DNA from: Ectopseudomonas chengduensis
GTDB lineage: Bacteria > Pseudomonadota > Gammaproteobacteria > Pseudomonadales > Pseudomonadaceae
Direction: 5' to 3'
NCBI RefSeq assembly: GCF_900102635.1
Contig: NZ_FMZQ01000013.1
Location: 124,001-188,000, forward strand
Length of the DNA stretch: 64,000 bases
The notes under the pieces are model-generated. The model saw only the letters and a list, made by a program, of their open reading frames with translations, searched no databases and was not told the DNA's origin. Positions 1-7,130 of the stretch are shown in pieces; within the stretch, counting starts at the first letter, position 1; each line of letters begins with the position of its first letter. Both the position numbers and the translations under genes were made by a program.

Positions 1-1
1 C

Positions 2-187
2 GGCAACAGCCGCGACATGCTCAATCCCATCGTCAGCATGATCCAGCACATGGCTGGGCACTTCGCCCTGCAGCCGGGTGACGTGATCCTCACCGGCACG
101 CCGGTCGGTGTTGGTGCGCTGAGCAAGGGCGATGAGTTGGTGCTGGAGTTGGTCGGTCACAGTAGTTTCACCAGTACCGTGCTATAA
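2..187 (+). CDS. Fumarylacetoacetate hydrolase (FAH) family protein, C-terminal fragment
   Basis: The gene enters from the left edge and only its last 61 codons are visible, ending in TAA at 185-187. The peptide contains the FAH-family signature ILTGTPVGVGALSKGDELV, which in this family closes the C-terminal mixed beta-sandwich around the metal site. FAH-family enzymes hydrolyse or isomerise acylpyruvate-type beta-diketones; the substrate cannot be told from this fragment. A GC hairpin follows at once. In P. aeruginosa an FAH-family gene precedes the carO region, which fits the position here (from memory). Confidence 0.8.
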   Translation, partial: GNSRDMLNPIVSMIQHMAGHFALQPGDVILTGTPVGVGALSKGDELVLELVGHSSFTSTVL

Positions 188-194
188 GCTCTGA

Positions 195-216
195 CCGCCG
201 CCTTTTCAGGCGGCGG
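195..216 (+). terminator. GC-rich hairpin after the FAH-family gene
   Basis: CCGCCGCC and GGCGGCGG form a perfect 8-bp stem around the loop TTTTCA, eight bases after the stop codon. No T-tract follows, so intrinsic termination is uncertain; it may only protect the mRNA 3' end. Confidence 0.4.
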
Positions 217-234
217 AACTCCTCCAGACATCGG

Positions 235-1188
235 ATGTCGGATCGCCATCAAGCAGCCGAGCCGTCGCCGATGCCCTCCCTCCGTTCCCGCTTTTCTCGC
301 CCCCGTTACTGGTTGTCCGGCATAGCCGTGCTGGCCGTGATCACGGTCGTAAAAACCCAGCATTTGGATGATCGCGCCCTGCTCTGGTGGCAGGAGGGGC
401 GTACGCCGTTGGTCGAGCGCCTGTCCAGCGTCTGGCTGCCTGGCTACCGTGCGGTCATTCAGGCCAAGGCGTTGTCGGGTCTGGAACAAGATGAAACCTC
501 GGGGCTGACCTACAACCCGGTAACCGGCACCCTCTTCACCGTCACGGGCAAGAATCCCCTGCTGGTGGAACTCTCGCGTGAGGGTGAGGTGTTGCGGCGT
601 ATTCAGTTGAAGGGCTTCGCTGATCCGGAAGCGGTGGAGATGATGGACAACGGGCGCATGGCCATCGTCGATGAGCGTCGACGTCAGCTCACCACCTTTA
701 TCCTGCATGACGACGACCTGGAGCTGGATGCGGCCGATTTCCCCGGCTTCGACCTGGGCTTTGCCGAAGCGGGTAACAAGGGCTTCGAAGCCGTTGCCTG
801 GGATGCACGCAGCAGCAGCCTGATGCTGGGCAAGGAGCGTAGCCCGATGGGCTTGTTCAGCCTGCCTTTTCCTGGCGAGGATGGTGCTGCTGGCGTGATG
901 CAGCCTTTCAACTACGGCAATCTGGGAATGCGCGATATTTCTTCGCTGAGTATCGATGCGCGTACCGGCCACGCACTGGTGCTGTCCGACGAGTCGCGCA
1001 TGCTGCTGGAGCTGGATCGCAGCGGTCACCCGGTCAGCTTTCTCAGCCTTACCGGCGGTCTCAACGGTCTGGAACAGGGCATCAAGCAGGCCGAGGGCGT
1101 GACCATGGACGAAGAGGGCAACATCTATATCGTCGCCGAGCCCAATCTTTTTTACGTCTTCAGCAAGGCGCAGCCAGATGCCAGTTGA
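235..1188 (+). CDS. Membrane-anchored SdiA-regulated beta-propeller protein (CarP-like, copy 1)
   Basis: The 317-residue product has an N-terminal hydrophobic anchor (about residues 27-39) followed by an SdiA-regulated domain, the family of E. coli YjiK and P. aeruginosa CarP, predicted to be a phytase-like beta-propeller in the periplasm. It shares repeated blocks with the gene at 1709-2623: SGLTYNP/SALTYDP, GFADPEAVE/GFGDPEAIE, NKGFEAVAWDA/NKGFEGLAYDA, LSDESR and AEPNLFYVF/SEPNLFYVF. In P. aeruginosa CarP contributes to calcium homeostasis downstream of the CarSR (BqsSR) system; the same role here is inferred. The start is uncertain: an ATG at 271 would remove 12 residues, and neither ATG has a good ribosome-binding site. 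The carO gene follows after about 100 bp. Confidence 0.85.
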   Translation: MSDRHQAAEPSPMPSLRSRFSRPRYWLSGIAVLAVITVVKTQHLDDRALLWWQEGRTPLVERLSSVWLPGYRAVIQAKALSGLEQDETSGLTYNPVTGTLFTVTGKNPLLVELSREGEVLRRIQLKGFADPEAVEMMDNGRMAIVDERRRQLTTFILHDDDLELDAADFPGFDLGFAEAGNKGFEAVAWDARSSSLMLGKERSPMGLFSLPFPGEDGAAGVMQPFNYGNLGMRDISSLSIDARTGHALVLSDESRMLLELDRSGHPVSFLSLTGGLNGLEQGIKQAEGVTMDEEGNIYIVAEPNLFYVFSKAQPDAS

Positions 1189-1199
1189 GTGGCGTGGCG

Positions 1200-1255
1200 G
1201 ATTCAGTTTGGCTTAAGCCGCGATTCAGTCTGGCTTCAGCTAGCGGCACTAATCT
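1200..1255 (+). promoter_or_regulatory. Candidate BqsR/CarR-type operator and promoter of carO
   Basis: Four TTMAG half-sites start at 1202 (TTCAG), 1213 (TTAAG), 1224 (TTCAG) and 1235 (TTCAG), exactly 11 bp apart. They form two tandem copies of TTMAG-N6-TTMAG. This matches the TTAAG-N6-TTAAG site known for the OmpR-family regulator BqsR, and resembles PmrA/QseB sites. A -10-like TAATCT lies at 1250-1255, so the repeats cover the -35 region, as expected for an activator of this class. The start codon of carO is 35 bp further downstream. No binding has been shown. Confidence 0.65.
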
Positions 1256-1289
1256 GGCCCCGTCACTTACGAACAACGAGGTTCACGCC

Positions 1290-1637
1290 ATGAAACGTAC
1301 CGCTCTCGCTCTGATGGTTCTGCCGCTGCTCAGCACCGCTGCTTTCGCCACTGGTTACACCGGCCCTGGCGCCACCCCGCAGGTCACTACTGTGGCTGCT
1401 GCACTGGAAACTGCTGACGACACCCATGTTGTGCTGGAAGGCCAGATCGTCAAGCGCCTGCAGGATGAGCTCTACGAGTTCAAGGACGCCACCGGCACCA
1501 TCCAGGTCGAAATCGACGACGAAGACTGGCCGGGCCAGAAAGTCTCTGAAACCGCCAAGGTGCGCCTGACCGGTGAAGTCGACAAGGACCTCAATAGTCA
1601 TGAGATCGATGTCGATCGCGTCGAGCTGATCAACTGA
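1290..1637 (+). CDS. carO: CarO-like secreted OB-fold protein (YgiW/BOF family)
   Basis: The 115-residue protein starts at ATG 1290, which has a GAGG 8-9 bases upstream and gives a clean signal peptide (MKRTALALMV core, cleavage near AFA-TGY). An upstream in-frame start at 1185 would bury the signal peptide and is rejected. The mature part is a bacterial OB-fold (BOF) domain, as in E. coli YgiW/YdeI stress proteins and the calcium-regulated CarO of P. aeruginosa. It acts in the periplasm, and the mature protein is acidic (EIDDEDW). It lies between two CarP-like genes and has its own putative BqsR-like promoter and terminator. The symbol is given by family and position. Confidence 0.85.
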   Translation: MKRTALALMVLPLLSTAAFATGYTGPGATPQVTTVAAALETADDTHVVLEGQIVKRLQDELYEFKDATGTIQVEIDDEDWPGQKVSETAKVRLTGEVDKDLNSHEIDVDRVELIN

Positions 1638-1653
1638 TCGCGATTTCACCGCT

Positions 1654-1684
1654 GCCCGCCACGTCAAACCCGTGGCGGGCTTTT
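1654..1684 (+). terminator. Rho-independent terminator of carO
   Basis: GCCCGCCAC and GTGGCGGGC form a perfect 9-bp stem with a 9-nt loop followed by TTTT, 17 bases after the carO stop. It separates carO from the second CarP-like gene. Confidence 0.85.
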
Positions 1685-1708
1685 CTGTGGTAGTCAGAGA
1701 AATTCATC

Positions 1709-2623
1709 ATGCGTCGTTTGCTCTCCATAAACCCCTGGCTCTATCTGCTGTTCTTCGTCTTGTTGCTTGGCGCCGTGTTGGGCCAGCAGTATCGGCTGTT
1801 CGAGCGAGCCTGGTTCTCCGTGCAGGAGTGGCAGCATGGTGCGCAGTGGCGTGATCAGTCGCTGTGGCTGGGCGACTACCGCGTGGTGATCGAGGCCAAG
1901 CCCATTGCCGATATCAGCGATGTGTCGGCGCTGACCTACGATCCGGATCGCCGCAGCCTGTTCAGCGTCACCAACAAGCCGGCCAAGGTGATCGAGATCA
2001 GCCTGCAGGGCGAGCTCAAGCGCAGCATCGATCTCGAAGGCTTCGGCGACCCTGAAGCCATCGAATACATCGCGCCTGGCGTCTACGTGATCGCCGATGA
2101 GCGCGAGCAGCGTCTGGTCAAGGTGCGTATCGACGATGACAGTCGTGTGATCGATGCCGCCGATTTCCAGCAGCTATCCCTGGGTATCGGCCTCAACGGC
2201 AACAAGGGCTTCGAAGGCCTGGCCTACGACGCACGGAACCAGCGCCTGCTGGTGGCCAAGGAGCGCGATCCGGTGCGCATCTTCGAGGTGCTGGGCTTCC
2301 CTCATGTCGACGAGAGCAAGCCACTGGTGCTGCAGGTCAATACCGACCCGAAGCGCGATGCGCGGTTGTTCGTGCGCGACCTTTCCAGCCTGGACTTCGA
2401 CGCCGCGACCGGCCATCTGTTGGCGCTGTCGGACGAGTCGCGCCTGGTAATCGAACTCAATGCCGACGGCAAGCCGATCAGTACATTGTCGCTGTTACGT
2501 GGCCAGCATGGCCTGCAGCGCAGCGTGCCGCAGGCCGAGGGGATAGCGACGGATGACGACGGCAACCTGTACCTGATCAGTGAGCCGAACCTGTTCTATG
2601 TGTTCAGGAAGCAGGGCGACTAA
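1709..2623 (+). CDS. Membrane-anchored SdiA-regulated beta-propeller protein (CarP-like, copy 2)
   Basis: This 304-residue paralogue of the gene at 235-1188 has an N-terminal membrane anchor (about residues 8-25, WLYLLFFVLLLGAVLG) and the same propeller blocks (SALTYDP, GFGDPEAIE, NKGFEGLAYDA, LSDESRLVIELN, SEPNLFYVF). By position next to yegP and rpiA it is the better candidate for the true CarP orthologue, although sequence alone cannot decide. It begins only 25 bp after the carO terminator, so it depends on read-through or on a promoter inside that short gap. Its stop codon overlaps the convergent yegP stop by four bases. Confidence 0.85.
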   Translation: MRRLLSINPWLYLLFFVLLLGAVLGQQYRLFERAWFSVQEWQHGAQWRDQSLWLGDYRVVIEAKPIADISDVSALTYDPDRRSLFSVTNKPAKVIEISLQGELKRSIDLEGFGDPEAIEYIAPGVYVIADEREQRLVKVRIDDDSRVIDAADFQQLSLGIGLNGNKGFEGLAYDARNQRLLVAKERDPVRIFEVLGFPHVDESKPLVLQVNTDPKRDARLFVRDLSSLDFDAATGHLLALSDESRLVIELNADGKPISTLSLLRGQHGLQRSVPQAEGIATDDDGNLYLISEPNLFYVFRKQGD

Positions 2624-2961
2624 CTCGTCTGGTCGTCGATCACCGCGCTCGGTGCATTTTTTTGCACCGACTCGATGCCGCTCTTGCAACTGGCGGCGCT
2701 GGCATACATCTGGCTTTGCCCGACCACCTGGCCGTTGGTGGCCAGGAGCAGGAAGTAGTGTTTGTCGTTGCTCGAGGTCTTGGTCTCGAAGGCGCCCTCG
2801 CGTTGTGAATTCTTTTTCACCGATTCGATGCCGTTAAGCGCCGAGTCCTTGGCCTTGTACATCTCGCTGCTGAGGATGACCTGGCCATTGGTCGCCAGCA
2901 GGTTGAAGTGGAACTGGCCGTCTTTGGCCTTCTTCAGCTCGAACTTTCCAGACATGTTCAT
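2620..2961 (-). CDS. YegP family protein (two DUF1508 repeats)
   Basis: The 113-residue protein consists of two tandem DUF1508 units, roughly residues 1-50 and 52-102. They share LLATNGQV, a following SEMY/SQMY, and GIESV-KN; this is the usual size and build of YegP proteins. The function is unknown; small YegP-type proteins fold as compact alpha/beta units. The start ATG is preceded by AGGGAGAA. The gene converges on the CarP-like gene with overlapping stop codons. cadR lies 54 bp upstream on the same strand, so yegP may be read from the cadR transcript. Confidence 0.9.
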   Translation of the reverse strand: MNMSGKFELKKAKDGQFHFNLLATNGQVILSSEMYKAKDSALNGIESVKKNSQREGAFETKTSSNDKHYFLLLATNGQVVGQSQMYASAASCKSGIESVQKNAPSAVIDDQTS

Positions 2962-3015
2962 TTCTCCCTGAGCGCTCGGCGGTATGCCGCAGCGATGCTC
3001 AGCAAGCGTAGTTCA

Positions 3016-3468
3016 TCAATGTGAGTGGCTCTTGCCGACATGGGTATGGCCATCGTCCGGTAGCGGTTGCACACCGCCGCTGACGTTGAGCTGGCGCAGG
3101 ATGCCGCAGTCTTCCGCCTCCTTGGGGCCGTTGCAACGGTCGCGCAACTCGGTGAGTTGATCACGTAGCGCCTGCAGGCTGTCGATGCGCGCCTGAACAT
3201 GCTCGATATGTTCGTCCACCAGGCTGTTGATGCCGGCGCAGCTCTCTTGGGGCAGGTCGCGCAGGGCCAGCAGTCGTTGAATCTCTTCCAGGGTCATGTC
3301 CAGCGTCCGGCAATTGCGGATGAACACCAGACGTTCCAGGTGCTGTGCCCCGTACAGGCGGTAGTTGCCCTCGCTGCGTGCGGGCGCCGGCAGCAGACCT
3401 TCGCGTTCGTAGTAGCGTACGGTCTCTACCCGGCAGCCGGCCTTTTTCGCCAATTCTCCGATTTTCAT
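3016..3468 (-). CDS. cadR: Cd(II)/Pb(II)-responsive MerR-family regulator CadR
   Basis: The 150-residue product has the MerR winged helix (MKIGELAKKAG, VRYYEREGLLP) at residues 1-40, a dimerisation helix, and the cysteines C77, C112 and C121 that place it in the CadR/PbrR/ZntR group. The C-terminus is histidine-rich (H141, H143, H148, H150), as in P. putida CadR. The start at 3468 gives the canonical MerR N-terminus; an in-frame start at 3549 would cross the operator and is rejected. It is divergent from cadA and should activate cadA by unwinding the 19-bp-spacer promoter when metal is bound. Confidence 0.93.
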   Translation of the reverse strand: MKIGELAKKAGCRVETVRYYEREGLLPAPARSEGNYRLYGAQHLERLVFIRNCRTLDMTLEEIQRLLALRDLPQESCAGINSLVDEHIEHVQARIDSLQALRDQLTELRDRCNGPKEAEDCGILRQLNVSGGVQPLPDDGHTHVGKSHSH

Positions 3469-3487
3469 GGGATCGCTCCGTAGGTGC

Positions 3488-3518
3488 TTGACCCTATAGT
3501 GACTACAGGGTGTGTACT
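3488..3518 (+). promoter_or_regulatory. MerR-type cadA promoter with CadR operator
   Basis: TTGACC (3488-3493) and TGTACT (3513-3518) are separated by 19 bp, the long spacer typical of MerR-activated promoters. Inside lies a 21-bp dyad at 3491-3511, ACCCTATAGT-G-ACTACAGGGT, whose 10-bp arms differ at one position. The promoter reads towards cadA, and the start codon is 30 bp downstream of the -10. Confidence 0.9.
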
Positions 3519-3547
3519 CGGCAATAGATACCTGACGGAGATTTGCC

Positions 3548-5767
3548 ATGAGCCGCTGCTGCGATCACTCGCACCAACAGCCACTTGCTCACCCTGAGCA
3601 TGTCCACGATCACGCTGGACACAAACACGAGGCCGTGCCGCAGCCAGCGGACGCCGCGCTGACGGGCGCGTGCAATACCCGTATTCGCATCGAGCAGATG
3701 GATTGCCCCACGGAAGAGCGCCTGATTCGTGACGCGCTGGGTCGCCTGCCTGGCGTGGCCGGTCTGCATTTCAATCTGCTGCAGCGCGTGCTCACAGTCA
3801 GTCATGACGAGGGAATGCTGGCGCAGGTGCTGCCGGCCATCCGCGCGCTGGGGTTCACCCCGCAGGTCGAAAATGATCGCACTGCGCAGCAGCTGGCTGC
3901 TGCACCGGCAAAAAAACCGTGGTGGCCACTGGCGCTGGCTGGTGGGGTGGCAACCGCTTCGGAAATCGTGCATTTCGCCGGGCTCGGCCCCGACTGGCTG
4001 GTGGCACTGCTGGCCGTTGCCGCCATCCTGATGTGCGGGCTGAACACCTACAAGAAGGGCTGGATCGCCCTGAAGAACCGCAACCTCAATATCAATGCCC
4101 TGATGAGCATCGCCGTGACCGGCGCGGTGCTGATCGGTCAGTGGCCGGAAGCGGCGATGGTCATGGTGCTGTTCACCCTGGCCGAATTGATCGAGGCGCG
4201 CTCGCTGGATCGGGCACGTAACGCCATACGCGGGCTGATGGATCTGGCGCCGCCGCGCGCTACCGTGCAGCAGGCCGATGGCAGTTGGCAGGAGCTCGAC
4301 GTGCAGGATATCGGGCTGGGCGCGGTGGTGCGTGTGCGCCCCGGTGAGCGCATCAGCCTCGATGGTGAGGTGGTCGGCGGCAGCTCGACGGTCAATCAGG
4401 CGCCGATCACCGGGGAAAGCCTGCCGGTGGAAAAACGTGTGGGCGACGCCGTGTTCGCTGGCACCATCAACGAGGCGGGCTCGCTGGAGTTCCGCGTAAG
4501 CGCGGCAGCACGTGACACCACCCTGGCGCGCATCATCCATGCGGTGGAGGAGGCGCAGGGCTCGCGCGCGCCGACTCAGCGCTTCGTCGACCGGTTCTCG
4601 CGCATCTACACCCCGGCAGTATTCGCCTTCGCTCTGGCGGTCGCCGTATTTCCGCCACTGCTGATGGGCGGCGCCTGGCTCGACTGGGTCTACCGCGCCC
4701 TGGTCCTGCTGGTGGTGGCCTGCCCCTGTGCGCTGGTGATTTCCACGCCGGTGACCATCGTCAGCGGCCTGGCGGCCGCCGCACGCAAGGGCATCCTGAT
4801 CAAGGGCGGCGTCTATCTGGAGAACGGGCGGCATCTGGCCCTGCTGGCGCTGGACAAGACCGGCACGCTGACCCATGGCAAGCCGGTGCAGACCGACAGC
4901 CTGCACTTGCTGGAAGTGGATGAACCGCTGCACGCCACCTGGGCGGCGAGCCTGGCCGCGCGCTCGGATCACCCGGTTTCCAGGGCGTTGGCCCAGCGTG
5001 CCGAAGCGCAGGGGCAGGCGTTGCACGATGTCGAGGATTTCGAGGCACTGCCCGGGCGGGGTAGCAAAGGTCGGATCGATGGCACGCTTCTCTTTATGGG
5101 TAACCACCGCCTGGTCGAAGACCTCGGGCTGTGCTCGGCGCAACTGGAGCAGCGCCTCGAGGCACTGGAACGCCAGGGCAAGAGCGTGGTGGTGCTGTGC
5201 GACGAACAGCGCGCGCTGATGCTCTTCGCTGTCGCTGACACGGTGCGCCAGACCAGCCGCGAGGCAGTCGCCGAGCTGCATGAGCTGGGTGTGCGCACCT
5301 GCATGCTCAGCGGTGACAACGCCCATACCGCCGCGGCCATCGCCGAACAGGTCGGTGTCGACGAGGCACGTGGCGACCTGTTGCCAGCCGACAAGCTGGC
5401 CTGGGTCGAGGCGCGTCAGGCACAGGGCAGGGTGGTCGGCATGGTCGGCGACGGCATCAACGATGCGCCAGCCCTGGCCAAGGCCGAGATCGGCTTTGCC
5501 ATGGGCGCCGCCGGCACCGACACGGCCATCGAGACGGCAGATGTCGCGCTGATGGACGACGATTTGCGCAAGATTCCGGCCTTCGTTCGCCTGTCGCGGC
5601 AGACCCACGCCATCCTGGTACAGAACATCGTCCTGGCCCTGGGCATCAAGGCGATCTTCCTGGCCCTGACCCTGGTGGGCGAGGCGACCATGTGGATGGC
5701 CGTGTTCGCCGATATGGGCGTGAGCCTGATGGTGGTGTTCAACGGCCTGCGCTTGTTGCGCAAATGA
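3548..5767 (+). CDS. cadA: Cd2+/Zn2+/Pb2+-exporting P1B-type ATPase CadA
   Basis: This 739-residue pump moves divalent soft metals out of the cytoplasm at the cost of ATP. The N-terminus is a His-rich tail (HSHQQPLAHPEHVHDHAGHKH) followed by one HMA domain with the degenerate metal loop MDCPTEE near residue 52. The membrane metal site is C392-P393-C394 and the phosphorylation site is D436 in DKTGTLTHGKP; TGES and MVGDGINDAPAL are also present. The length is normal for the family. It lies under the CadR-controlled promoter. A DUF3703 gene follows after 11 bp, with its ribosome-binding site beginning in the cadA stop codon. Confidence 0.95.
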   Translation: MSRCCDHSHQQPLAHPEHVHDHAGHKHEAVPQPADAALTGACNTRIRIEQMDCPTEERLIRDALGRLPGVAGLHFNLLQRVLTVSHDEGMLAQVLPAIRALGFTPQVENDRTAQQLAAAPAKKPWWPLALAGGVATASEIVHFAGLGPDWLVALLAVAAILMCGLNTYKKGWIALKNRNLNINALMSIAVTGAVLIGQWPEAAMVMVLFTLAELIEARSLDRARNAIRGLMDLAPPRATVQQADGSWQELDVQDIGLGAVVRVRPGERISLDGEVVGGSSTVNQAPITGESLPVEKRVGDAVFAGTINEAGSLEFRVSAAARDTTLARIIHAVEEAQGSRAPTQRFVDRFSRIYTPAVFAFALAVAVFPPLLMGGAWLDWVYRALVLLVVACPCALVISTPVTIVSGLAAAARKGILIKGGVYLENGRHLALLALDKTGTLTHGKPVQTDSLHLLEVDEPLHATWAASLAARSDHPVSRALAQRAEAQGQALHDVEDFEALPGRGSKGRIDGTLLFMGNHRLVEDLGLCSAQLEQRLEALERQGKSVVVLCDEQRALMLFAVADTVRQTSREAVAELHELGVRTCMLSGDNAHTAAAIAEQVGVDEARGDLLPADKLAWVEARQAQGRVVGMVGDGINDAPALAKAEIGFAMGAAGTDTAIETADVALMDDDLRKIPAFVRLSRQTHAILVQNIVLALGIKAIFLALTLVGEATMWMAVFADMGVSLMVVFNGLRLLRK

Positions 5768-5778
5768 AGGAGGACGAT

Positions 5779-6114
5779 ATGAACATGAAACTACAAGTCG
5801 CCATCGACGAGGCTTTCGCTCAGGCGCAACAAGAACTGCGTGCTCGCCGCGGCGCCGAAGCGTTGGTCTGGCTGGAGCGGGCGCACATTCTTACCCAGCG
5901 TCGCCCGTGGCTGCATGCGCGTTCGCACTGGCTGATGTTGCAGGCAGGCTGGCAGTTGGGTGATCTACGCGAGGTGCTGGGACAGATTCCGCGAATCCTG
6001 GCGGCGCTGCTGTTCTCGCGCATCTGGGTGCCCATCGGCAACACCGGGCGGGCGCGGGTCAGTGCCTTTCAACCCGTGCCGATCAGCGAGGAACTGCGCC
6101 GCCTGCTCGAGTAG
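5779..6114 (+). CDS. DUF3703 domain protein of the cad operon
   Basis: The 111-residue soluble protein starts at ATG 5779 behind a strong AAGGAGG that overlaps the cadA stop region, so it is very likely co-transcribed and translationally coupled with cadA. The motif LERAHILTQRRPWLHARSHWLML, given here only in its core form ERAHIL..R..LHA, matches DUF3703 as I know it. That family is often found beside cation-efflux genes and has no established function. The conserved histidines in ERAHIL, WLHA and RSHW could bind metal; that is inference. An in-frame ATG at 5692 lies inside cadA and is rejected. Confidence 0.75.
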   Translation: MNMKLQVAIDEAFAQAQQELRARRGAEALVWLERAHILTQRRPWLHARSHWLMLQAGWQLGDLREVLGQIPRILAALLFSRIWVPIGNTGRARVSAFQPVPISEELRRLLE

Positions 6115-6134
6115 GCGGCGCATTGGCAGGCTCC

Positions 6135-6280
6135 GTGGCCCGGATGTAATCCGGGAAATTCCGCTGAATCTACCCCGGATTGCATCCGGGCTACCTACTG
6201 TGCAAACCAGAGTGGTTGGAACAACGGACTCTGTGGGAGGGGCTTCAGCCGCGACAATCGCCGCTGAAGCGCCTCCCACA
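6135..6280. repeat. Two REP-type inverted repeat pairs between the cad operon and rpiA
   Basis: At 6135-6194 a GTGGCCCGGAT...ATCCGGGCTAC pair occurs, the same class as those at 12914-12972 and 40973-41032. At 6232-6280 TGTGGGAGG-GGCTTCAGC pairs with GCTGAAG-CGCCTCCCACA. Both can fold into long hairpins downstream of the two convergent genes. Confidence 0.85.
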
Positions 6281-6299
6281 AGATGTGCCGGTCACAGAT

Positions 6300-6971
6300 T
6301 CAACGCTTGAGCGTTTTCACGCCTTCGGCGGTGCCGAGCAGCAGCAGGTCGGCCGGGCGGGCGGCGAACAGGCCGTTGGTAACCACGCCGACGATGGCGT
6401 TTATATCCGCCTCCAGCTTCACCGGGTCGGTGATCGACAGGTTGTGCACGTCGAGAATGACGTTGCCGTTGTCGGTCAGCACGCCTTCGCGGTACACCGG
6501 GTCGCCGCCCAGTTTCACCAGCTCGCGCGCCACATGACTGCGCGCCATCGGAATGACTTCCACCGGCAGCGGGAAGGCGCCCAGCACCGGTACCAGCTTG
6601 CTGGCGTCGGCGATGCAGATGAAGGTCTTGGCCACGGCGGCGACGATCTTCTCGCGGGTCAGTGCGGCGCCGCCGCCCTTGATCAGGTGCAGGCGTTCGT
6701 CGCTCTCGTCGGCGCCGTCGACGTAGAACTCCAGCTCGGCGGTGCTGTTGAGGTCGTAGACCGGTATGCCATGGCCCTTCAGGCGTGCTGCGGTGGCTTC
6801 GGAGCTGGCGACGGCGCCATCGAAGTCCATCTTGTGCTTGGCCAGTGCGTCGATGAAGAAGTTGGCGGTGGAGCCGGTGCCGACGCCAACGATGCTCTTG
6901 CTGTCGAGGCGCGGGAGAATGTGGTCGACGGCGGCCTGGGCCACGGCCTGTTTCAGCTGATCCTGGTTCAT
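6300..6971 (-). CDS. rpiA: Ribose-5-phosphate isomerase A
   Basis: The 223-residue enzyme interconverts ribose-5-phosphate and ribulose-5-phosphate in the non-oxidative pentose phosphate pathway. It has the family motifs GTGSTANFFIDAL, DGADE (the catalytic Asp region) and KGGGAALTREKI. The start at 6971 (MNQDQLKQAVAQ) gives the normal family length; a far longer in-frame reading to 7637 is an antisense shadow of ilvA. It is divergent from ilvA, as in other pseudomonads. Confidence 0.97.
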   Translation of the reverse strand: MNQDQLKQAVAQAAVDHILPRLDSKSIVGVGTGSTANFFIDALAKHKMDFDGAVASSEATAARLKGHGIPVYDLNSTAELEFYVDGADESDERLHLIKGGGAALTREKIVAAVAKTFICIADASKLVPVLGAFPLPVEVIPMARSHVARELVKLGGDPVYREGVLTDNGNVILDVHNLSITDPVKLEADINAIVGVVTNGLFAARPADLLLLGTAEGVKTLKR

Positions 6972-7130
6972 CGCGGGGAAATGCCTGGGAAGGTGGGGGA
7001 AGTAGGCGCGAATTATAGCCGCAAGTGCTGTGCTGACGGAGCAGAACCCACGCGTTTCGTATGGTCGTCCGGCGCGGCGCTGGGGTAGACTCGGCAGTCC
7101 TCTCAAAGCCCGAACGCCTGCGAAATCACC

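Noticed and set aside
3503..5608. 701-codon open frame on the minus strand opposite cadA
   Set aside because: It is an antisense shadow of a high-GC gene: the composition is rich in His, Gln and Arg, no family motif is seen, and cadA on the other strand is unmistakable.
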